The notes under the pieces: model-generated
What the model was told of the DNA's origin: nothing
Database searches by the model: none
The model's input: only the letters and a program-made list of their open reading frames with translations
Part shown: one piece after another, positions 56,254 to 64,000 of the stretch
Layout: each line of letters begins with the position of its first letter
Numbering within the stretch: position 1 is the first letter of the stretch
Origin: Bradyrhizobium barranii subsp. apii
GTDB taxonomy: Bacteria > Pseudomonadota > Alphaproteobacteria > Rhizobiales > Xanthobacteraceae
Length of the DNA: 64,000 nucleotides
Direction: 5' to 3'
Assembly: GCF_011516635.5 (NCBI RefSeq)
Contig: NZ_CP096256.1
Span: 248,001-312,000 of the forward strand
Position numbers and translations under genes: made by a program

Positions 56254-56318
56254 GTCCATCTGCTTGCGAGTCGGCGGCGCTGACGCGCATCGTTTATCGA
56301 CAACAGAAAGGAGCAATC

Positions 56319-56525
56319 ATGGAAAAACGAGCAACGATGAAAATCGACCTGCTAGCCTACGGCGTAACCGAATTATCCCCAGAAGAAGCAGCGGCAACTT
56401 TGGGAGGCTCGTTCTGGAAGATCTTCGATAGGGTCGTTCAAACAGTGGTTAACGTTGCGACACTGGCGCTCGGTGCAATAATTGGAGTTGGAATCATTCG
56501 CGGGCGCGGTGGTCGCCATCCTTAA
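56319..56525 (+). CDS. Double-glycine-leader, bacteriocin-like peptide precursor 2 (68 aa)
   Basis: A roughly 30-residue leader (KIDLLAYGVTELSPEEAAAT, then L-GG) precedes a 38-residue core. The core starts SFWKIFDRVVQTVVNVATLA and continues through a hydrophobic helix with a GxxxG (GAIIG) to a basic Arg/Gly-rich tail, RGRGGRHP. Amphipathic start, GxxxG-bearing membrane helix and cationic tail resemble class II (two-peptide-type) bacteriocins. It has no Cys, so no disulfide or lanthionine is expected. GGAG lies 9 nt before the ATG. The HlyD and C39 exporter genes follow on the same strand, so its role as their substrate is a strong inference. Confidence 0.8.
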   Translation: MEKRATMKIDLLAYGVTELSPEEAAATLGGSFWKIFDRVVQTVVNVATLALGAIIGVGIIRGRGGRHP

Positions 56526-56657
56526 TGAGATGGCCAAAGCCTTATAACCGCAATCAGAGCGCGGCGCTGGTCGGTGCACCACTTAAGCAGCGACCAGCCC
56601 CACTCGATCAGAGTTTCAATGGAGGCAGCCAATCGTCGATAGGAATATACGTCTGCA

Positions 56658-57821
56658 ATGACCAATATCCTGCTCCCTCCTGAAATGATCAACTTCACTG
56701 CAGAGAGCATCCTGTCGCGAGAAACAGGACGATCTTTGGCGATCTATAAGATCATCGTGTCTTCGGTCGCTGCGGCGTTGCTGTCGCTGCCAGTCATAAC
56801 CGTCACGCTGTCAGTTCAAAGTGCTGGTGCGATTCGTCCTACCGTCGAGAAGACTCCTGTGATCGCGCCCACCTCCGGGCGCATCTCACGTGTACTCGCA
56901 GTTGAGAACGATATTGTTGCAGAAGGCGGAGAAATCCTCGCCCTTGACGATAAGGGCATTCAAGAGAAGATCAGTGTGCTCTCTGGCGAAATTCGTGCGA
57001 AGAACGATCGCACCACTGATCTTCAGACCATGATCTCTTTCGGTGCGCAGGCGGACGCGCCCATCCCCCTGCGGACCGAGTCCGCCAGGGCCGAGTGGCT
57101 GCATTTTCTCAACTTGTTGCGGGAGAACCGATATGCCCGCAGGAATGCCGCCGCAGAACTCGAGCGTGCTCAGCGTCTCGTCTCGGTTGCTGCCGCGCCC
57201 GCGAAGTCAATTGAGGAAAAGGCTTTCGCTCTCCAGAGCCTTGAGGCGAGAGGCGAGATCCTCGCCCGGAGCAAATCCGCCGAATGGAACCAGCAGCTCT
57301 TCGACACTAATCTGCGCCTGAGAGAACTAACAGCCAACTTGCATCAGCTTGAGAACGAACGTGATCTGACTATCATCCGTGCCCCCGTGTCAGGGGCTAT
57401 CGAGCAATTCGCCGGCCTTATGCCCGGAAGCTACGTCCAGGCGGGGCAAACTGTCGGCTGGATCTCGCCCGACCGCGAACTGGTGGCAGAAATCTACGTT
57501 TCGTCCAAAGACATCGGTTTCGTAAGGCCGGGCCAGCCGGTGCGGCTCCAGGTCGATGCTTTCAACTACAATCAATGGGGTATGATCGACGCGACAGTGC
57601 TAGACGTGGCGCAGGACTTCACCCTGCGTGACAAGAACCCTGTGTTCAAGGTCCGCTGCGCGCTCTCCCGAAATTATCTTGAGCTCACAAACGGGATAAT
57701 CGGTCATTTGAAGAAGGGCATGACCGTGCGCGGCCGCTTTCTCGTGGCGAAGCGCACACTCCTGCAACTACTCTACAACGAGATCGATGATTGGCTTAAC
57801 CCGCTCCTGTCACCTCGTTAG
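56658..57821 (+). CDS. HlyD-family membrane-fusion protein
   Basis: This 387-residue periplasmic adaptor of a type I secretion or bacteriocin export system has one N-terminal transmembrane helix (about residues 30-54, IVSSVAAALLSLPVITVTLSV region). A biotinyl-lipoyl half-motif follows (IAPTSGRISRVLAVENDIVA), then a helical hairpin (about 105-235), the second lipoyl half (IRAPVSGAIEQFAGLMPGSY) and a beta-barrel region ending GMTVRGRFLVAKRTLLQLLY. It lies 132 bp after precursor 2 and 30 bp before the ABC exporter. It would link that exporter to an outer-membrane TolC-type channel, none of which is encoded here. Confidence 0.92.
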   Translation: MTNILLPPEMINFTAESILSRETGRSLAIYKIIVSSVAAALLSLPVITVTLSVQSAGAIRPTVEKTPVIAPTSGRISRVLAVENDIVAEGGEILALDDKGIQEKISVLSGEIRAKNDRTTDLQTMISFGAQADAPIPLRTESARAEWLHFLNLLRENRYARRNAAAELERAQRLVSVAAAPAKSIEEKAFALQSLEARGEILARSKSAEWNQQLFDTNLRLRELTANLHQLENERDLTIIRAPVSGAIEQFAGLMPGSYVQAGQTVGWISPDRELVAEIYVSSKDIGFVRPGQPVRLQVDAFNYNQWGMIDATVLDVAQDFTLRDKNPVFKVRCALSRNYLELTNGIIGHLKKGMTVRGRFLVAKRTLLQLLYNEIDDWLNPLLSPR

Positions 57822-57851
57822 TTAAATTTTCTAAGGGGCCAGTGGGCCGCC

Positions 57852-60008
57852 ATGTCGAGTCGAATCCCCAAGTTCAAGCAGCGCGACATCACGGATTGCG
57901 GGGTTGCTAGTCTTGCTTCCGTGGGCGCCTTCTATGGCTGCAAGTTGCCACTGTCGCTGATCCGTCAGTTTGCCTCGGCCGACCGCTCCGGGACCAGCGT
58001 GTCGGGTCTCCTCCAAGCGGCTCAAAAGCTCGGTTTCATTGCGAAGGGCGTCAAAGGTGGCTTCGACAGCTTGCACAAGATTCCCAAGCCCGCCATCGCG
58101 CATGTGGTGGTAAAGGAGGTCCTGCACCACTTCGTAGTCGTTCAAGCGATCGACCGGAGGTGGGTCACCATCATGGACCCAGCGTATGGAGAGATCCGCA
58201 AGCTGTCTCACGAGGAATTCAAGACGCAATGGACTGGTGTCCTGTTGCTCATGGTCCCGGCAGACAACTTCAAGCGCCGCGACGAGACCACCTCCCCCCT
58301 TCTCCGCTTTGCCCGACTGGTTGCGCCCCACCAAGCCGCACTAACGCAGGCCCTCGTCGGCGCACTGATAACGACCCTCCTCGGCCTCTCGACGACCATC
58401 TACATCCAAAAGATTGTCGATCATGTTATCACAGCAGGAAACCGCAATTTGCTCAATCTCATGAGCGTCGTGATGCTGCTGATCCTTGTGCCGCAGACCC
58501 TGATCAATTTCCTGCGAAACCGGCTCGTCCTGCAAACGGGGCAAAAGATCGATCTCCACTTGATCCTAGGCTACTACAATCACGTCCTAAGCCTGCCCCA
58601 GAAGTTTTTTGATGGCATGCGTACAGGAGAAATCATCTCCCGCATGAACGACGCGGTCAAGATCCGAAGCTTTCTGAACGACGTCTCGATCACCTTATTT
58701 GTTGATGTGCTGGTGATCCTGTTCTCCTTTGGGCTGATGTTCGTCTACTCATGGAAAATCGCTTTGGTAGTGGCGGGCTCCGTCCCAGTATACCTCTTAG
58801 TTTATTGGACCATGAACCGGCTGAATAGCAAGCGCGAGCGCGCAATTATGGAGAATGCGGCAGATCTGGAGGCGCAGGTGGTAGAATCACTCGGAACCAT
58901 CTCCACGATCAAAGCTTTCGGAATAGAGAGCTATGCCGGCCTGAAGTTTGAGACTCGCTTTGTTAAGACCCTGCACTCCATCTACAGGTCCGGCCTCATC
59001 TCAATCGTCGGAGACAATGCATCGATCTTCCTCTCGACCCTTTTTACCATCGTGCTGATGTGGTTCGGTGCAACGCTCGCCCTCGATCAGACCATTACAC
59101 CCGGCGAGTTACTGTCCTGCTATGCGCTGCTCGGCCATATCACCGGCCCGGTTACAAGCCTAATTCACGCCAACAGGATTGTTCAGGATGCCATTATCGC
59201 GGCGGATCGCCTGTTCGAGATATTCGACCTTGATCCAGCAGGCAGCGGCGGCATTAATGCCACCACGTCGGACGTTGGCGATATTCATCTGGAGAACGTC
59301 ACGTTCCGCCATGGCGCCCAGCCGGAGCTTTTCAAGGATTTCAGCGTCAGCTTCCGGCGAGGGGAGATCACGGCTGTGGTCGGAGAAAGCGGCTCGGGCA
59401 AGAGTTCGCTTGCTGCCTTGCTGCAAAATGTGTACCCGCTTGAGGGTGGACGCATCCGCATCGGCTCCTATAACCTCCAAGACCTCTCGGCTGAATCCCT
59501 GCGCAAGATTGTTGCCGCGGTACCGCAATCCGTGGACGTGTTCTCGGCCTCAGTCATCGAGAACATCGCGCTTGGCGAGTTCGAACCGAACACCGGGAAG
59601 ATAGTGCACATCTGCGAACAAATCGGTCTGCGTGACGTGATCGAGCGCTGGCCAGGTGGCTACCAGGCCTATCTGGGCGAGAACGGCGTACGCCCTTCGG
59701 GCGGAGAGAAGCAGCGCCTAGCGTTGGCTCGAGCTTTGTACCGCGATCCAGAGGTCTTAATCCTCGACGAGGCGACCGCCTCTCTCGACTCCGTCGCCGA
59801 GGCATTTGTCATACGGGCGATTGAGGAACTGCGTCTGGCCGGCAAGATCATCGTGGTTATCTCTCATCGACTCAACACGATTTGCGGAGCCGATAAGATC
59901 GTCGTGTTGGATAAGGGACGTGTTGTTGCGGAGGGAAGGCATGCTGATCTGCTGACGGCTGAAGGCGCTTACGCTCGCTTGTGGCGGGCGCAGACCGGAT
60001 TCAGTTAA
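57852..60008 (+). CDS. Peptidase-containing ABC exporter (C39 peptidase, PCAT)
   Basis: This 718-residue inner-membrane transporter cleaves double-glycine leaders and exports the core. Residues 1-140 are a C39 peptidase with Cys16 (ITDCGVASL), His93 (LHHFVVVQA) and Asp109 (MDPAYG), a complete catalytic triad. A six-helix membrane domain follows (about 165-440). The nucleotide-binding domain has Walker A GESGSGKSS (about 511), signature SGGEKQRLALARAL (about 616), Walker B VLILDEATASLD (about 634) and the switch His in VISHRL (about 670). Full length and intact. Its substrates should be the two leader peptides encoded upstream. Confidence 0.95.
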   Translation: MSSRIPKFKQRDITDCGVASLASVGAFYGCKLPLSLIRQFASADRSGTSVSGLLQAAQKLGFIAKGVKGGFDSLHKIPKPAIAHVVVKEVLHHFVVVQAIDRRWVTIMDPAYGEIRKLSHEEFKTQWTGVLLLMVPADNFKRRDETTSPLLRFARLVAPHQAALTQALVGALITTLLGLSTTIYIQKIVDHVITAGNRNLLNLMSVVMLLILVPQTLINFLRNRLVLQTGQKIDLHLILGYYNHVLSLPQKFFDGMRTGEIISRMNDAVKIRSFLNDVSITLFVDVLVILFSFGLMFVYSWKIALVVAGSVPVYLLVYWTMNRLNSKRERAIMENAADLEAQVVESLGTISTIKAFGIESYAGLKFETRFVKTLHSIYRSGLISIVGDNASIFLSTLFTIVLMWFGATLALDQTITPGELLSCYALLGHITGPVTSLIHANRIVQDAIIAADRLFEIFDLDPAGSGGINATTSDVGDIHLENVTFRHGAQPELFKDFSVSFRRGEITAVVGESGSGKSSLAALLQNVYPLEGGRIRIGSYNLQDLSAESLRKIVAAVPQSVDVFSASVIENIALGEFEPNTGKIVHICEQIGLRDVIERWPGGYQAYLGENGVRPSGGEKQRLALARALYRDPEVLILDEATASLDSVAEAFVIRAIEELRLAGKIIVVISHRLNTICGADKIVVLDKGRVVAEGRHADLLTAEGAYARLWRAQTGFS

Positions 60009-60062
60009 GCGCTCGTGGATTACCCTGGCGGCAGCAACGTCAGCAGCTAATCCTTGAACACG

Positions 60063-60500
60063 GGATCTCACGGATCGACTCCGCGCCCCTGCCATCGAAT
60101 GAATTTTTGAGCTCGGCGACCGGCAGGTTGGTCTCCAGGTCGAAATCGCGCCCAGTATTGCCGGCGCCGAGCGATATTCGACCCAGTCGCCCGGTTCGAG
60201 GATGTGCGGAAGGCAAAGCAGGATGCCGAGCCATGGATGGTCCATTGATCTACCCGGCCAGGCGCTTCATCTCGGCGGCCGGATCTCACGGATCGACTCC
60301 GCGCCGCCCTGCCATCGAATGAATTTTTGAGCTCGGCGACCGGCAGGTTGGTCTCCAGGTCGAAATCGCGCCCAGTATTGCCGGCGCCGAGCGATATTCG
60401 ACCCAGTCGCCCGGTTCGAGGATGTGCGGAAGGCAAAGCAGGATGCCGAGCCATGGATGGTCCATTGATCTACCCGGCCAGGCGCTTCATCTCGGCGGCC
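60063..60500. repeat. Tandem duplication of a 218/220-bp unit
   Basis: The segment from GGATCTCACGGATCGACTCC (60063) to CTCGGCGGCC (60280) is repeated at 60281-60500, identical as far as I can see except for a 2-base difference (GCGCCCCTGCC against GCGCCGCCCTGCC). The unit contains minus-strand coding remnants and the 3' end of the small gene starting at 60654. The size is not a multiple of three, so any frame across it is broken. Confidence 0.9.
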
Positions 60501-60654
60501 GCGGCCAAGGCTTCCTCCCACGCCTTCGAAAAAGCTTTCGCAATCCTTCGCCTCCACCCCGCGCATCGCGCTCTCGATTCGCGCAAGCGTCTGCGTTAGC
60601 GTCGGGGCCTGTGAACCGTAAGAGCAGGTCGCGAATATCCTCAGGATGCGTCAT
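60470..60654 (-). pseudogene. Small hypothetical gene, frameshifted
   Basis: It starts MTHPEDIRDLLLRFTGPDAN. The apparent original continuation (ARIESAMRGVEAKDCESF, then AWEEALAAAAEMKRLAG) is spread over other frames, so at least two frameshifts have occurred. The ATG overlaps the stop of the preceding ORF in ATGA, indicating an old operon. Family unknown. Confidence 0.45.
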
Positions 60655-60767
60655 GCGCCCGCCTGAGGGGCGAAACGAAGGCGATCAATCCGATTGTAGT
60701 TGATCACCGCCGGGTCGGCGCCGATCACCGGAAGTCGGCTGACTACGTAATGCACGACCTTGTCCAT
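60651..60767 (-). CDS. Small hypothetical protein (38 aa)
   Basis: It reads MDKVVHYVVSRLPVIGADPA and ends RLRFAPQAGA. A good AGGAG lies about 7 nt before the ATG. Its stop overlaps the start of the next small gene (ATGA). It is probably a cargo gene of the decayed conjugative element. Upstream of it (about 60782-60945, minus) is another unassigned C-terminal piece ending SQRLIGATYNIR. Confidence 0.45.
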   Translation of the reverse strand: MDKVVHYVVSRLPVIGADPAVINYNRIDRLRFAPQAGA

Positions 60768-60903
60768 TCCCAGCTCCTGTTTCAGCGGATGTTGTAGGTC
60801 GCGCCGATCAACCGTTGCGAAGTTTCGGCAGCCGAAAATATCTTCCTTCGATCTAGCGGCTCCATGGCGGGCATTCTGAACTGGTCGCCCCGCAGCTCGG
60901 CTA

Positions 60904-61427
60904 TCACGTGGATTGATGCCCGCTCCGGTTCGAGAAAATAGTCAGTGAGGCGCGGCCGCGCAGCACCGCGACGAGATCGATGGTCTCGGCGATCAGCGCT
61001 TTGAGAACGGTGAGGAGGGCTTCCTGGATGAGCTGCTCGAGGCGGCGAAGCACGCCCAGCGCCGTGCCGGCGTGAATCATTCCGGTCCCGCCGGGATGCC
61101 CCGTGCCCCAGGCTTTGAGCAGCTCCAAGGCTTCGCTGCTGCGGACTTCGCCAATTTGAATTCGGTTGAGGCGCAGGGACGAGCGGACCAGATCAGACAG
61201 GGACGCGACGCAACGCCGTCCTTGGTGCGCAGCGCGACCGGGTTCCGCGCGCGGCATTGCAGCTCACACGTATCCTCGATTAGGACCACGCGATCGGCGG
61301 TGCCGGCGATCTCGGCCAGCAATGCGTTCGTCAGGGTGGTCTTGCCGGTCGAGGCGCCGCCGGCCACCAGGATGTTCCTGCGGGCGGCCACGGCTTCGCG
61401 GAGCACGCCTGCTTGTCCCGCCGTCAA
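60904..61427 (-). pseudogene. trbB: Conjugal-transfer ATPase TrbB, truncated and frameshifted
   Basis: The upstream part (from 61427) reads TAGQAGVLREAVAARRNILV, then AGGASTGKTTLTNALLAEIA (Walker A) and VVLIEDTCELQCRARNPVAL. After a frame change near 61210 it continues SDLVRSSLRLNRIQIGEVRS, EALELLKAWGTGHPGGTGMI and HAGTALGVLRRLEQLIQEAL. These are the Asp box, Walker B-like and His box regions of TrbB/VirB11-type secretion ATPases. The N-terminal domain is missing and the frames are split, so it is inactive. This is evidence of a former Ti/ICE-type mating-pair system. Confidence 0.85.
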
Positions 61428-61538
61428 GCAGCGGGAAAAAACCTGCCTCGACTGGATGCGGCCATGGACCTTCTCGCGCCAGCTCTGGTGGGGTCATCGC
61501 GTCCCGGCAGGAATCCAGAGCGGGGCATTCAAGCCTCG

Positions 61539-61738
61539 TCAAGCAACTTGATGATCAAGGTCGCACCGACGATCAGCAACCTCCGAAGTCGTCGATTCCC
61601 GCGCTTTGATATCGCCCCAAGCCGCTGCGTTTGGATATCCGCGCTCAATGGCCTGCCGAGTGGCCCTGACGACATCGGCGCAATTGCCGTAGCGGATCAG
61701 ACTGGCATAGACCTCGACTTCGCTGGTGAATGCACCGC
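61539..61738 (-). pseudogene. Unidentified C-terminal gene fragment cut by IS701
   Basis: The minus-strand frame reads AFTSEVEVYASLIRYGNCAD, then VVRATRQAIERGYPNAAAWG and DIKARE, and stops at 61539. It looks like genuine coding sequence, enters directly from the left end of the IS701 element and lies upstream of trbB in the same direction. I do not recognise the family. Confidence 0.4.
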
Positions 61739-63215
61739 CTAGTACGACTGAGTCACAAAACCGCAGGCTTTATCCGGCCGGAATCAGCGATGGTTGAAGC
61801 ATGGACCATCAGCCGAGGAGGCTACATGAGCGGGCGTGGCACCAAGACCAGTGAGATGCGATTTGCGACGTATTTGGAAGGGCTTGCCAGCGTCATCGGT
61901 CATGCTGATCGGAAGGCACCGCTGCGCGACTATTGCGTCGGCCTCATGGCCTGTGGCGGTCGTAAGAGCGTGGAGCCAATGGCGGCGATGACGGCTCCGG
62001 AACGGACGGCCGCCCAACATCAATCGCTGCTGCATTTCGTCGGCAGCGGCGCCTGGTCGGATGAGAAGGTGCTGGGCAAGGTACGAGAGATGGTCCTGCC
62101 GGCGATCGAACGCCAGGGCCCGATCGAAGCTTGGATCATCGATGACACCGGATTTCCCAAGCAGGGGCGACATTCGGTTGGAGTTGCACGGCAATATTGC
62201 GGGCAGCTCGGCAAGCAGGATAATTGCCAGGTGGCGGTGTCATTATCGATTGCCAATCACCACGCCAGCCTGCCTGTTGCCTACCGCCTTTATCTTCCGA
62301 AGGAATGGACTGAGGATTGCGATCGGCGGCGCAAGGTGGGCATTCCTGCCGAAGTCGGCTTCCGGACCAAGCCGGAGATCGCGCTGGAGCAGTTGCGGTG
62401 GGCCTGTGCGACCGGCCTTCCGCGTGGTGTCGTGCTGATGGACGCGGGCTATGGCAACAACAGCGATCTGCGCACGGAGATCACGGCGCTGGGATTGACC
62501 TATGTGGCGGGTCTTCTGTCGAGCACAACGGTATGGGCGCCCGGCACCGGTCCCTTGCCGCCGAAGCCATGGTCGGGCCGCGGCCGTCCCCCGAAACTGA
62601 TGCGCCGCAACCGTCAGCGTCGGCCGGCCGCCGTTAAAGCGCTCGCGATCGGCCTGCCGGCCAAAGCTTGGCGCACCATCACGTGGCGGCAAGGAACGAA
62701 CGAAAAGCTGAGCTCGCGCTTTGCCCGCGTGCGGGTCCGTGCCGCGCACCGTGATTATTGGCAAACCACCCAGCGGTTGGAGGAATGGTTGCTGATCGAA
62801 TGGCCGAAAGGCGAGGACCAGCCTACCAAATACTGGCTCTCGACATTGCCGGAGGATGTGGCATTCCGGACTCTCGTAGAGACGGCTAAATTGCGCTGGC
62901 GCATCGAACGCGACTATCAGGAACTCAAGCAGGAGGTCGGGCTTGGCCACTTCGAGGGACGCGGCTGGCGCGGCTTTCATCATCACGCAACGATGTGCAT
63001 TGCAGCCTTCGGATTCCTGATCTCCGAGCGGGAGGCGTTTCCCCCCTCAGGCGCTCGGCGCGCCCGGCCGATCCCGCTCGCTCGCGTTTCCGCGGATTAC
63101 AGACCCCGCGGTTCTGCCGCTACGGACCCAACGTCACATTCCAAATTCGATCACGACGATGCGACGGCGACTCGAACAAGGGCTGGTCCGAACGTTGTCG
63201 AGATGTCCTTGTTGT
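61739..63215 (+). mobile_element. IS701-family element, right end missing
   Basis: The left end is CTAG followed by TACGACTGAGTCACAAAACC, as is usual for IS701 elements (CTAG target). The matching inverted copy (TTTTGTGACTCAGTCGTA) is not found on the right, where the DUF736 gene fragment begins, so the right end is lost. Confidence 0.75.
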
Positions 63216-63262
63216 GCAATCAAGTTCGCCCATTTCACAGACCACCGTTTGTGACGCAGTAA
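61826..63262 (+). CDS. IS701-family transposase
   Basis: From the ATG at 61826 (GAGGAGG 6-7 nt upstream) the protein reads MSGRGTKTSEMRFATYLEGL. The catalytic blocks are WIIDDTGFPKQGRHSVGVAR (Asp), VVLMDAGYGNNSDLR (Asp) and LRWRIERDYQELKQEVGLGH (Glu). The typical closing region is AFGFLISEREAFPPSGARRA. The last roughly 20 codons read out of the native frame: the family-like ending (LSRCPCCAIKF) is in another register. The C-terminal tip is therefore altered, but the core is complete. Without a right end the element is probably immobile. Confidence 0.88.
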   Translation: MSGRGTKTSEMRFATYLEGLASVIGHADRKAPLRDYCVGLMACGGRKSVEPMAAMTAPERTAAQHQSLLHFVGSGAWSDEKVLGKVREMVLPAIERQGPIEAWIIDDTGFPKQGRHSVGVARQYCGQLGKQDNCQVAVSLSIANHHASLPVAYRLYLPKEWTEDCDRRRKVGIPAEVGFRTKPEIALEQLRWACATGLPRGVVLMDAGYGNNSDLRTEITALGLTYVAGLLSSTTVWAPGTGPLPPKPWSGRGRPPKLMRRNRQRRPAAVKALAIGLPAKAWRTITWRQGTNEKLSSRFARVRVRAAHRDYWQTTQRLEEWLLIEWPKGEDQPTKYWLSTLPEDVAFRTLVETAKLRWRIERDYQELKQEVGLGHFEGRGWRGFHHHATMCIAAFGFLISEREAFPPSGARRARPIPLARVSADYRPRGSAATDPTSHSKFDHDDATATRTRAGPNVVEMSLLCNQVRPFHRPPFVTQ

Positions 63263-63465
63263 GAATAGACGGTGTTCTCTTTCGAGGTCCGCTGCCACGC
63301 GGCGCCTATCTCAACGTTGCCGGCCGTCACGCGCAGGTCCGGCGCCTTCTCGTTACCGGAGGGTTCGGTCGGAAGGAAGCGTACCTTAATGTTGAGCAAA
63401 AGCGTCTTGATGGTGCCGGTGTACGAGCCATCTTCGGCGCGGGTGAAGGTGCCAATCTGAGCCAT
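63235..63465 (-). pseudogene. DUF736 protein, C-terminally truncated
   Basis: MAQIGTFTRAEDGSYTGTIK, then NIKVRFLPTEPSGNEKAPDL and NVEIGAAWQRTSKENTVYSY are the opening and middle of DUF736, a roughly 100-residue family found almost only on rhizobial plasmids and integrative conjugative elements. The end is replaced where the IS701 side begins (CVTNGGL tail). A GGAG ribosome-binding site lies 6-9 nt before the start. Function of the family is unknown. Confidence 0.8.
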
Positions 63466-64000
63466 GGTGATCTCCTGTTGCTGTTTCCAAGCCCGCGACC
63501 ATCGCGGCCTTGATGGCGATCTGTGAGCGCCGCAACGACCGCCCCGCAGCCTTGGCCCGCAGCGTCAGCGGAGGATGGCGGGCTGAGCGATCTTGTTGCC
63601 TCGCGAGGAATGCCGCCGCTTGGCGGCAGGGGAAGAAGATCGCGAACGAGCCATTGCGGGTAAAGGTCGGCGAGCGCAGCGAGCGTATTGTGGCGCGTGA
63701 TCCGCCAGCAAAAGGCCGGTATGGACGTGAGCCCAAGCAGCTTCACAGGAGAGCATCGGCTCACAGGCATCACCAAGGCCAATGACGGCGTCACCGCACT
63801 AACCAGATTCACGCGCAACAAGAGCGTCCTTCTCCGGTTCCAAGATCGAACGGGAGAAGGCTCAACTTGCTGATGTGGCCGGCACGATCGTGCTGCCGCA
63901 CCGAACGGACCGACGGCGCGTCACCGTAGCATGATAATGAAGCCTCACGTCGTGTCGGACGTAGATGCGTTCTCCAACAAAGAGGCGATCAATGCATCCG
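63466..64000. other. No gene recognised
   Basis: Several overlapping frames exist on both strands (for example minus-strand NTLAALADLYPQWLVRDLLP), but none could be tied to a family. It is probably a continuation of the decayed conjugative element. Confidence 0.45.

Noticed and set aside
56095..56256. Minus-strand ORF reading MDIKNRANCSEKAEIFSMLL and on to a natural-looking end
   Set aside because: The composition is plausible, but it overlaps both promoter elements of precursor gene 2 and has no clear Shine-Dalgarno, so I did not call it a gene. It could be a relic.

Overview
The window looks like the accessory, insertion-sequence-crowded part of a rhizobial genome (alphaproteobacterium, order Hyphomicrobiales; Bradyrhizobium or a relative is the best guess), probably a symbiosis island or plasmid. 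The reasons are the IS families present (IS66, IS21, IS630, ISNCY, IS701, IS1380, IS5, ISL3, IS256, IS4 and IS3), conjugative-element relics (trbB, a DUF736 protein), the high-GC alphaproteobacterial codon style, and NifA/sigma-54-type promoter motifs. No housekeeping gene, tRNA, rRNA or CRISPR array was seen.

Layout. Positions 1-22,000 are a layered graveyard of insertion sequences. There are three intact 1,632-bp IS1380 elements plus a fragment, three IS630 copies, a complete IS66, and pieces of IS21, IS3, IS4, IS256, ISNCY and ISL3. Among them sit a few cargo genes: a DUF2130 protein, a WGR-domain protein, a truncated TIR-domain protein, a broken serine recombinase with its small neighbours, and the tail of an ABC ATPase. 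Positions 22,019-51,907 (minus strand) are one uninterrupted 9,962-residue non-ribosomal peptide synthetase (NRPS) with nine modules and a terminal thioesterase. A clean IS5 element and the fifth IS1380 copy lie upstream of it.

Positions 55,200-60,008 (plus strand) carry a second peptide system. It has two small precursor genes that share a double-glycine leader, a HlyD-family membrane-fusion protein and a C39-peptidase ABC exporter. The remainder (60,009-64,000) holds a 218/220-bp tandem duplication, decayed conjugation genes (trbB, DUF736) and an IS701 element.

How it fits together. Adenylation-domain codes predict the NRPS order Phe, (Asn-like, uncertain), Ala, Leu, Thr, Phe, Ala, Thr, Thr. 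Dual epimerisation/condensation domains would make residues 2, 3, 4, 7 and 8 D-configured. The modules are almost copies of one another; the main differences are the roughly 430-480-bp specificity segment of each A domain and the class of T-C block. A full sigma-54 promoter (TTGGCACG-N4-TTGCT) precedes the NRPS. A TGT-N10-ACA NifA-type site sits just beyond the IS5 element; with IS5 removed it falls about 106 bp upstream of the expected start of transcription. Each double-glycine precursor gene is preceded, at 75-77 nt, by a related TTGGCACG-N4-TTGA motif, and one of these also has a TGT-N10-ACA site at about -87. My inference is that both peptide systems were built for expression with the nitrogen-fixation regulon, and that the IS5 insertion may have disconnected the NRPS from its activator.
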